From Pseudonocardia cypriaca (GTDB lineage Bacteria; Actinomycetota; Actinomycetes; Mycobacteriales; Pseudonocardiaceae): a stretch of DNA of 64,000 bases. A program made the translations under genes and the position numbers. Below are positions 60,172 through 64,000 of this stretch, in pieces. How positions within the stretch are numbered: the stretch's first letter is position 1; every line of letters starts with the position of its first letter. Where the stretch lies: positions 2,790,001 through 2,854,000 of the forward strand of contig NZ_VFPH01000002.1 in NCBI RefSeq assembly GCF_006717045.1, in the 5' to 3' direction. Under the pieces are notes generated by a model that worked only from the letters and a program-made list of their open reading frames with translations, was not told the DNA's origin and did not search any database.

Positions 60172-60723
60172 ATGCGGAGTCGGAACGCAAGGACCCTGTC
60201 CATCGCCGCGTTGACCGCCGGCGTGCTCGTCGCCGGCCTCGGAACCTCGACGGCCCAGGCCGCCGAACCGTCGACCCCGGACGCGGCTGCAGGTGTCACC
60301 AGAGCCGAGACACCCACGGCCCCGTCGACACCGCAACCGCCGCTCGACGGCCTCCTGACGGCCGTGGGCGGCCTGCTGGGCGGGCTCCTCCAAGCGCCGC
60401 CCCAGGTGCCCGGGGCGCCCGCACTGCCGACAGGAGCCGTGCCGACCGACCCGGCGACCCGGGTCGCCGTGAACGTCCCGGTGCAGCTGCCCCTGCCACC
60501 GCTGCCCGGCCCGTTGCCGCCGGCACCCACCCTGCCGCCCGTCCCGGACCTGCCGCCGCTCCCCGGCGCCGTGCCGGCGACACCCGGTGCGGCCGCTCCC
60601 GCCCTGCCGAGCCCCCCGCCGCTGCCGGTGCCCACCCCGGCGCTGCCGCCCCTCCCGGGCGCGGCTGCCCTGCCGGTGCCGCTACCAGCCACCAGCGGCA
60701 CCTCCGCGCCCGCGGGCGACTGA
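60172..60723 (+). CDS. Secreted Pro-rich protein
   Basis: The 183-residue protein has a Sec signal peptide (RTLSIAALTAGVLVAGLGTSTAQA, likely cut after AQA) and a mature chain that is almost entirely Pro, Ala, Leu, Gly and Val. It includes a short hydrophobic LLTAVGGLLGGLLQ and many LPPLPG and PLPxP units. There is no enzyme domain. It could be a wall-spanning or adhesive low-complexity protein; function is unknown. The ATG at 60172 has a GGGAGG site. It converges on a diguanylate cyclase gene over a bidirectional terminator. Confidence 0.75.
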   Translation: MRSRNARTLSIAALTAGVLVAGLGTSTAQAAEPSTPDAAAGVTRAETPTAPSTPQPPLDGLLTAVGGLLGGLLQAPPQVPGAPALPTGAVPTDPATRVAVNVPVQLPLPPLPGPLPPAPTLPPVPDLPPLPGAVPATPGAAAPALPSPPPLPVPTPALPPLPGAAALPVPLPATSGTSAPAGD

Positions 60724-60731
60724 CCTCCGAC

Positions 60732-60767
60732 GTGGGTGGATACGCGTGCCACGGCACGCGTACCCAC
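60732..60767. terminator. Bidirectional terminator
   Basis: GTGGG (60732-60736) plus TACGCGTGCC (60741-60750) pair with GGCACGCGTA (60753-60762) plus CCCAC (60763-60767), leaving a 4-nt bulge. The diguanylate cyclase stop follows at 60768, and the secreted-protein stop is nine bases before. Confidence 0.75.
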
Positions 60768-62153
60768 TCACGTGTGGTTGTGCGGGGCGGGCCGCACGAC
60801 GCCGCTCGGGACGGCGTGCAGGCCCATGCGGACGGTGTTGCGGCCGGCTCGCTTGGCCGCGTACATGGCGGTGTCGGCCACCTCGAGCAGCTGGCCGAGG
60901 TCGGCACCGTCGGCGGGGAACGACGAACCTCCGATCGAGACGGTGAGGTTGTCGACGACGACCGTGCCACCCGCGTCGGGCACCTCGACCCGGATCTCGG
61001 CCACCCGGCTGCGGATCCGCTCCGCGACCGCGACAGCCGCGATGCGCCCGTCCTCCGAGTCGGTGCTCGGGGCGTCGATGCTCGGTAGGAGCACGACGAA
61101 CTCCTCGCCACCGAACCGTCCGACGAGGTCGTCGTCGCGCACCTCGTCACGCACGGCGGCGGCGATGGCGGCGAGCACGTGGTCGCCCACGAGGTGGCCG
61201 TACTGGTCGTTGACCAGCTTGAAGTGGTCGAGGTCGAGGACGAGCAGTCCGGCGCGGCCGCCGGTGCGCTCGACCCGGCGCAGCGCGCGGGCCGCTCGGA
61301 CGTGCCACGCCGCGGCGTTGAGCAGCCCCGTCTTGCCGTCGACGCTCGCGGCCTCCTCGAGCTGCCGCACGAGGACCGTGCGGTGCAGGACGATCAGCGG
61401 AGGCAGCACAAGCACCGCGTAGGCGGGTCCGAGCGCGCCCATCGCCCCGGCGGCGAGCGCCCCCATGGACAGGGTGGCGAACTCCAGCACCGCCTCGTCG
61501 CCGCGGGTGAGGACGTGCAGGAACGTGGCGAGGTCGCGGTTGGGGCCGCTCAGCACGATGACGGCGACGACCAGCACCATGTTGACCGCCGCGTAGGCGA
61601 GCAGCGCGAGCAGGACCGCCGCCAGGCCCGGCAGGCTCTGGAACAGCGAGCCGCGCTCGACGAGCCCGGTGACGGCCGAGGCGGCCTGCACGGCGAGCAC
61701 CACGGTGGCCGTGCTGAAGATGGTGCGGTGCGGCGGAATGCCACCGCGCCACACCCGCATGTAGAGGTGGCCGTAGATCCCGATCACGACGAGGCCGGCG
61801 ACCGCTCCCGGTAGCAGCGCGGCTGCCGCGAACGTCCAGACGGAGCTGAGGTCGATGTGCGGCGTCTCGTCGGACCGGTGCCGCATTCGTTCGACCCCGA
61901 GGGACGCCTCGGTGCTCAGGATCCCGGCCGCGATGAGCACGCCGGTGACGAGCGGCCAGTTGTCGGGGAGGAGGCCGATCTCGTGCGGGATGGAGGTGGC
62001 GAACGTGCCCGCTGCGAGCAGTTCGACGGCGAGGATCACGGCGAGGACCGGCAGCGGCAGTGTCCAGACGGCCCACCGAGTCACCCCGCGTCGCGGCACT
62101 CGCATCCCCCTGAAACCTTTCACCCGGCCGTCATCGCCGGCGATGTCCCCCAT
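60768..62153 (-). CDS. Diguanylate cyclase (membrane sensor-GGDEF)
   Basis: This enzyme would make c-di-GMP from two GTP. The 461-residue protein has an N-terminal half of about eight membrane helices (from WAVWTLPLPVLAVILAVELLAAG to AVLVLPPLIVLHRTVL). The C-terminal GGDEF domain carries VDGKTGLLNAAAWHVRAARAL at its start and an active GGEEF signature (RFGGEEFVVLLPS). No EAL domain is attached. An I-site (RxxD) is not clearly visible, so product inhibition may be absent. The sensor domain is not one I can name. A CRP-like site lies about 155 bp upstream. Confidence 0.9.
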   Translation of the reverse strand: MGDIAGDDGRVKGFRGMRVPRRGVTRWAVWTLPLPVLAVILAVELLAAGTFATSIPHEIGLLPDNWPLVTGVLIAAGILSTEASLGVERMRHRSDETPHIDLSSVWTFAAAALLPGAVAGLVVIGIYGHLYMRVWRGGIPPHRTIFSTATVVLAVQAASAVTGLVERGSLFQSLPGLAAVLLALLAYAAVNMVLVVAVIVLSGPNRDLATFLHVLTRGDEAVLEFATLSMGALAAGAMGALGPAYAVLVLPPLIVLHRTVLVRQLEEAASVDGKTGLLNAAAWHVRAARALRRVERTGGRAGLLVLDLDHFKLVNDQYGHLVGDHVLAAIAAAVRDEVRDDDLVGRFGGEEFVVLLPSIDAPSTDSEDGRIAAVAVAERIRSRVAEIRVEVPDAGGTVVVDNLTVSIGGSSFPADGADLGQLLEVADTAMYAAKRAGRNTVRMGLHAVPSGVVRPAPHNHT

Positions 62154-62307
62154 CCGGGCGGATGGTAGCCGGATGGCGACCGTACGTCATCGGTCACTTG
62201 ACGGGCACCACCCTGCCGGGCGGCCAACGGCCACCCAGAACGGGCAGGCGGCGAACACCGACGCACTTAGGCAAGATTAACCGAGGTCCAAGAACGACCC
62301 CGGATCG

Positions 62308-62323
62308 TGTGACGCCGGTCACC
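62308..62323. promoter_or_regulatory. CRP/GlxR-like operator
   Basis: TGTGACGCCGGTCACC (62308-62323) fits the TGTGA-N6-TCAC core of mycobacterial Crp and corynebacterial GlxR sites. It contains a perfect GTGAC-GCCG-GTCAC. It lies about 155 bp before the diguanylate cyclase start and 76 bp beyond the end of the VOC gene. Confidence 0.55.
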
Positions 62324-62398
62324 GACTTCGCGGGCGAAGCGAAGGGACGAACCGCCGGCGGCTGACGCTCCCGAGCGCCGCCGCCTGCCGCACCGCTA

Positions 62399-62755
62399 CT
62401 AGGCCTCCTGGGACTCCTGCACGAACAGGATCTTGTTGCCCGCCGGATCGACCGCTTCCGCGGTCTTGACGAACCCGTAGTCGTTGACGTCGCCCACGGC
62501 GACCTCGGCAGCTGCGCACGCAGAGCGCTGGACGTCGATGTCCTTGACGCCGACGACAACCGTGGAGCGGCCTGCTGACTCGGGATCGACGGTCACCTGG
62601 ATCCAGGCGTTCTCGACCAGCTGCCACTCGGCGATGCCTTCCATCGGCTCGACGTCGGGGGCACGCCCGATCCACTGCTGGTACCACTCCACGGCCTTCG
62701 CGTGGTCGGTGACGGGTAGCACTCCCACGACACTCGCGAGGTTCGACTCAGGCAT
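62399..62755 (-). CDS. VOC superfamily (glyoxalase-like) protein
   Basis: The 118-residue protein has one complete vicinal-oxygen-chelate unit: VVGVLPVTDHAKAVEWYQQWIGRAPDVEPMEGIAEWQLVENAWIQVT, and then VVVGVKDIDVQ to AEAVDPAGNKILFVQESQ. Possible metal residues are His18 and a late Asn or Glu. VOC proteins include dioxygenases, isomerases and resistance proteins; this is unassigned. The ATG at 62755 follows AGAGGAAC. An AraC-type gene lies 95 bp upstream on the same strand and may regulate it. Confidence 0.82.
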   Translation of the reverse strand: MPESNLASVVGVLPVTDHAKAVEWYQQWIGRAPDVEPMEGIAEWQLVENAWIQVTVDPESAGRSTVVVGVKDIDVQRSACAAAEVAVGDVNDYGFVKTAEAVDPAGNKILFVQESQEA

Positions 62756-62850
62756 TCGACGGTGTTCCTCTCGACTCGGTCCACAGTGGAGGTGGACGCC
62801 TGCACGGTAGGAGCACCCACGGGTCGGGTCTTGGAAAAAACCGCCGCCGC

Positions 62851-63693
62851 TCAGTCGGCCAAGGTCGTGGACTCCGGATACGACGTGGCGGCCAGGAACC
62901 GACCGGGCGACATGCCCGCGAACTCCCTGAAGTCCGCGTTCATGTGCGACTGGTCGTAGTAGCCGTGCGCGAGCGCCAGCTGGCTGAAGGAGCCGGCACC
63001 GGCACGGAGCGCCGCCGCCAGCCCGCGGAACCGGACGATGCGGGCGAAGAGCTTCGGCTTCACGCCGACCTGCTCCTCGAACAAGCCTGTGAAGCGTTTC
63101 GGGGAGGTGCCGATCCGCGTGAGGAGGTCGGCGATGGACACCTTCCCGCCGGCTCGCTCGATCTCCGACACGGCGTAGGCGACGCGCGGATCGGTGCTGG
63201 GGTGTTCTGCGAGCCGTCCCGCGATCCACCGCGCGAGGAGCAGTAGGCGCGCTTCGTCGGAACCCGCCTCGTCGAGGCGCTCGGCGAGGCGACGCGACTC
63301 GCTGCCGATCAGGTCCTGCAGATCCAGGGTGGCCCCCGTCAGCTCGTGCTGCGGAACGCCGAAGAGGGCGAGAGCGCCGGCCGGGCGAAGGCGCACCCCG
63401 AGCACGCGAGACCTCGCGGCGGGAGTCTCGATCACGAGTGGAGCCACGATGAGCCCGGAGAGACTGGCCGGCGGACACGCGGCCGCCGGCTGGCCCTCGA
63501 CGATGCGGAACGGCGCGTCCAGCTGCACGATCAGGTCGAGCTCGCCCGTCGGGTAGTGCCGCTCCCGCCGCCGCCCGAGCATGCCGTCGAACAGCCACAC
63601 GCACTCGACAAGCCCGGCGAGCGAGCAATGCCGCCAGGTGAGCTCCGTCCACACGCCCAGCTCGGACTCTTCGCGCCGAGAGACGAGGCCCAC
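62851..63693 (-). CDS. AraC family transcriptional regulator
   Basis: The 280-residue protein has an N-terminal sensing domain of about 160 residues (RHYPTGELDLIVQLDAPFRI, GVRLRPAGALALFGVPQHELTGATLDLQDL) of the DUF6597 type. A C-terminal AraC double HTH follows (KVSIADLLTRIGTSPKRFTGLFEEQVGVKPKLFARIVRFRGLAAAL, LALAHGYYDQSHMNADFREFAGMSPGRFL). The second unit, with YYDQSHMNADF, is typical. It is likely to regulate the adjacent VOC gene. The start at 63693 is plausible. To its left in the reading direction is gene-free repeat sequence. Confidence 0.87.
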   Translation of the reverse strand: MGLVSRREESELGVWTELTWRHCSLAGLVECVWLFDGMLGRRRERHYPTGELDLIVQLDAPFRIVEGQPAAACPPASLSGLIVAPLVIETPAARSRVLGVRLRPAGALALFGVPQHELTGATLDLQDLIGSESRRLAERLDEAGSDEARLLLLARWIAGRLAEHPSTDPRVAYAVSEIERAGGKVSIADLLTRIGTSPKRFTGLFEEQVGVKPKLFARIVRFRGLAAALRAGAGSFSQLALAHGYYDQSHMNADFREFAGMSPGRFLAATSYPESTTLAD

Positions 63694-64000
63694 ACCCGGA
63701 GACTACCGAGGCTCCAGGTGGACGACGGCGAACTCGCGCATCCCCGCAGGCGCCTCGCCGAGGCGAGCCGAACGAAGTGAAGGCGGAGCAGCCGAGGCCA
63801 CGAGACCGGAACCCACACGAGCACCGAGGCAGCTACGCAACGGAAACACTCGAAGCAATGGTCCGGAGCTACTCAACGGGACCGAGCGAAGCAACGGTCC
63901 CAGCGGCGGGGGGTCCGGGGGGCGGAGCCCCTCCGGGGTGGGGGTCTGGGGGTTTGACCCCCAGAAGAAACGCCACCACCTCGCAAAGGCGAGCCGAACG
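63694..64000. repeat. Gene-free repeat-rich end of window
   Basis: About 307 bp with no frame I trust. AGGCGAGCCGAACG occurs at 63761-63774 and again as the last 14 bases (63987-64000), preceded each time by CCTCGC-like sequence. Between them are GC-rich blocks with GGGGGGCGGAGCCCC and a perfect hairpin CTGGGGG-TTTGA-CCCCCAG (63946-63964). It looks like intergenic repetitive DNA or the end of an element that continues past the window. Confidence 0.55.

Noticed and set aside
62154..62398. Possible c-di-GMP (GEMM) or c-di-AMP riboswitch ahead of the diguanylate cyclase gene
   Set aside because: Some short matches (AGGCAA, GGGACGAAC) exist, but the paired helices and conserved core of neither riboswitch can be built.
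63703..63894. 63-codon frame on the minus strand at the right edge
   Set aside because: It is Ser/Leu/Arg-rich with no ribosome-binding site or domain and overlaps repeat sequence.

Overview
The window is high-GC actinobacterial chromosome, most likely from the Pseudonocardiaceae (Pseudonocardia-like). The basis is the very G+C-rich third codon positions throughout, frequent GTG starts, and family content typical of mycelial or mycobacterial-type actinomycetes (SepH, DUF2505, DUF2516, DUF2530, DUF2537, an HbhA-like protein). Two blocks also match gene neighbourhoods I recall from Mycobacterium tuberculosis: gltA-pdxH-citA...serC-sepH-DUF2537-rRNA methylase (around Rv0881-Rv0896) and XRE-hbhA-DUF2516...murB-L,D-transpeptidase-DUF2505 (around Rv0474-Rv0483). 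The genus is an inference. I see no rRNA, tRNA, CRISPR array, transposase, integrase or phage gene.

Layout. 72-6201: an MFS exporter divergent from a four-gene TroA/MntABC-type Zn/Mn import operon, then a two-domain gamma-glutamylcyclotransferase-like protein. 6289-10048: an MHS-type symporter, a NatAB-like ABC exporter and a small membrane protein. 10132-15054: central metabolism (gltA, pdxH, citA) with an MFS efflux pump. 15127-24774: OFA-like MFS with a GlxA-type regulator, a Pro/Gly/Tyr-rich membrane protein, serC, sepH, an SMP-30 lactonase, DUF2537 and a SpoU-type RNA methylase. 24961-31533: a GCS2 ligase, an orphan pair of genes resembling conjugation-cluster accessories, a decayed DinB-like pseudogene, a DHA2 exporter, and a SigG-like ECF sigma factor coupled to a DinB-like protein. 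31603-37742: purine permease, DUF2530, SDR, a transporter-lactonase operon and an epimerase. 37744-41726: cell-wall genes (L,D-transpeptidase, murB), DUF2505 and purU. 41879-48770: a secreted amidohydrolase, two paralogous FAD oxidases and lon. 49069-53000: three TetR regulators with an epimerase and a quinone oxidoreductase, two of the intergenic regions carrying clear operator arrays. 53005-57366: YbaK deacylase, DUF2516, hbhA-like gene with its XRE regulator, and DUF445. 57553-63693: cold-shock protein divergent from a fatty-acid desaturase, a secreted proline-rich protein, a diguanylate cyclase, a VOC protein and an AraC regulator. 63694-64000 is gene-free repeat sequence.

The gene content is mostly chromosomal and conservative. 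What stands out is non-coding: two dispersed palindromic repeat families placed directly at gene 3' ends, a long A+T-rich inverted repeat that supplies the last codons of one gene, several well-formed operators (TetR arrays, a ClgR-type site before lon, a CRP-type site before the diguanylate cyclase, a palindrome over the XRE-hbhA promoter), and an isolated IdeR/DtxR-like iron box between two converging genes.
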